DNA of 7,003 nt, taken from NCBI GenBank assembly GCA_036003885.1, contig DASYSA010000509.1, positions 1-7,003 of the forward strand, written 5' to 3'. Numbering within the stretch: the first letter of the stretch is position 1; every line of letters starts with the position of its first letter. Of the stretch, positions 6,224 through 7,003 are shown in pieces. Below the pieces are notes generated by a model. The model did no database searches. It was not told where the DNA came from and worked only from the letters and a program-made list of their open reading frames with translations. The translations under genes were made by a program, and so were the position numbers. The DNA is from DASYSA01 sp036003885 (GTDB lineage: Bacteria; Acidobacteriota; Blastocatellia; UBA7656).

Positions 6224-6242
6224 GTCACGCCATTTGCGTGAC
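6224..6242. promoter_or_regulatory. Perfect 7-bp inverted repeat in the relaxase leader
   Basis: GTCACGC (6224-6230) and GCGTGAC (6236-6242) pair around the loop CATTT. The repeat ends one base before the Shine-Dalgarno sequence of the relaxase gene. It could be an operator bound by a dimeric repressor, or an mRNA hairpin that controls access to the ribosome site. There is no T-run, so it is not a typical terminator for the upstream gene. Confidence 0.5.
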
Positions 6243-6279
6243 ATTCCGTCTAAAACCGGCCCAAATGACTGCAACTGTT

Positions 6280-6984
6280 CTAAAAACCGCTGTGCGGTCG
6301 CCCGTTCCCTCCGAAAAGCAGCCCGAGAACCAAGCCGAGCACAAGCGTCAGGCCGGCAATTATGGCGGTCGTCCCCCACCGCCAAGTCTCGACGGTGCCA
6401 GCAAGCTCCGTGCTGTTCGCCAGGACTTTTTCTACGGCACTGGATACCGCAGATTTCATCTGGCCGATCGCCTCTACCGCACTCGCAGTCGCACCCGAGT
6501 ATTCGCGTTTGAGCCCGTCCGCTGCGGACTTAAAGTCGCCGGTCGTCCTTTTTACGTCACTCGCGAGGGTCGACAGCGCCCTGGAGGCTTGAGGGAGCTC
6601 GAGGGCGGTAAGCTGCTGCTTGAGATGTTCGTTGATCTTTATGCCAAAATCAGCCGGGTTGAGACCATTGAGAATCGTCTTGGGCAACTCGCGAATCCTC
6701 TCGTCGAGTCCCGTCTGATACTCTTTGTTCGATCGAATGACATGCGTCAGAGACTCGATCACGTCTGCAAAAAGCTTTTCCAGCTTTTCGCGTTCGGTCA
6801 CGATCCTGTCCGGCACTTGCACGATGAGAAGGGTCAGCATCTTAATAACATTCAAGATGCAGAGCATCTCGTCGTTTTCCGGCAGGTCGTTGCACCGCAT
6901 CATGACCCGATAGAATTCGGCGCGCACATCCTCGGGCAGGCTTTTAGCAATGTGGTCGACCAGTTTCTGCGCGGTTGCCTCCAT
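6280..6984 (-). CDS. Uncharacterised protein with C-terminal membrane anchor, upstream of relaxase
   Basis: From ATG 6984 the protein has 234 residues. The first roughly 200 are polar and probably mostly helical, with heptad-like stretches at about 60-100 and 115-190 suggesting coiled coil. Residues about 205-226 (TTAIIAGLTLVLGLVLGLLF) form one strong transmembrane segment followed by a short tail, GGNGRPHSGF. There is no signal peptide, so this is likely a tail-anchored inner-membrane protein facing the cytoplasm. I recognise no family. It shares strand and probable operon with the relaxase, which suggests a role in linking the relaxosome to the membrane or coupling protein; this is inference from position. 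No Shine-Dalgarno precedes the ATG and the frame stays open to the window edge, so the true start may lie outside. The gene ends at TAG 6280-6282. Confidence 0.7.
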   Translation of the reverse strand: MEATAQKLVDHIAKSLPEDVRAEFYRVMMRCNDLPENDEMLCILNVIKMLTLLIVQVPDRIVTEREKLEKLFADVIESLTHVIRSNKEYQTGLDERIRELPKTILNGLNPADFGIKINEHLKQQLTALELPQASRALSTLASDVKRTTGDFKSAADGLKREYSGATASAVEAIGQMKSAVSSAVEKVLANSTELAGTVETWRWGTTAIIAGLTLVLGLVLGLLFGGNGRPHSGF

Positions 6985-7003
6985 TTTTTTGGGATTCGAG
7001 CTC

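Overview
This looks like a chromosomal accessory region, or an integrated mobilizable island, from a GC-rich environmental Gram-negative bacterium. The DUF1501 tail at the left edge points to Acidobacteriota, Planctomycetota or Verrucomicrobiota. I lean towards Acidobacteriota, but the sequence does not settle it. The window is a mosaic of four blocks that differ visibly in base composition.

Block 1 (1-381, + strand, very GC-rich) is the C-terminal end of a DUF1501 exported protein. Its stop codon abuts a long near-perfect inverted repeat (381-478) of the kind left by REP/RAYT-type elements. Block 2 (479-1686, + strand, visibly more AT-rich) starts exactly at the far edge of that repeat. It is the severed end of an Rhs protein: the last core motif, then a C-terminal domain resembling the Tlde1/L,D-transpeptidase toxin family. 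A four-base overlap leads into a secreted 184-residue protein that is the natural candidate for a periplasmic immunity protein. Block 3 (about 1734-2503, + strand) is a decayed surface protein with two bacterial Ig-like repeats split by single-base frameshifts, followed by about 220 bases without a recognisable gene.

Block 4 (2727-7003, - strand) is a conjugation or mobilization module. In transcription order it holds a 234-residue protein with a C-terminal membrane anchor, a complete 929-residue MOBF (TrwC-type) relaxase-helicase, a non-coding control region, and a small helix-turn-helix protein. The control region (about 3184-3303) contains six contiguous 11-bp iterons, a GC hairpin, and a second hairpin followed by TGTCT. 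The second hairpin closely resembles the nic-side hairpin of plasmid R388 as I remember it. I read this as a candidate origin of transfer. The helix-turn-helix protein would be the accessory factor on the iterons, the relaxase would cut at the hairpin, and the membrane-anchored protein would possibly link the relaxosome to the envelope.

The two points most worth following up are the candidate oriT with its iteron array, and the orphan Rhs-tip toxin/immunity cassette bounded by the inverted repeat.
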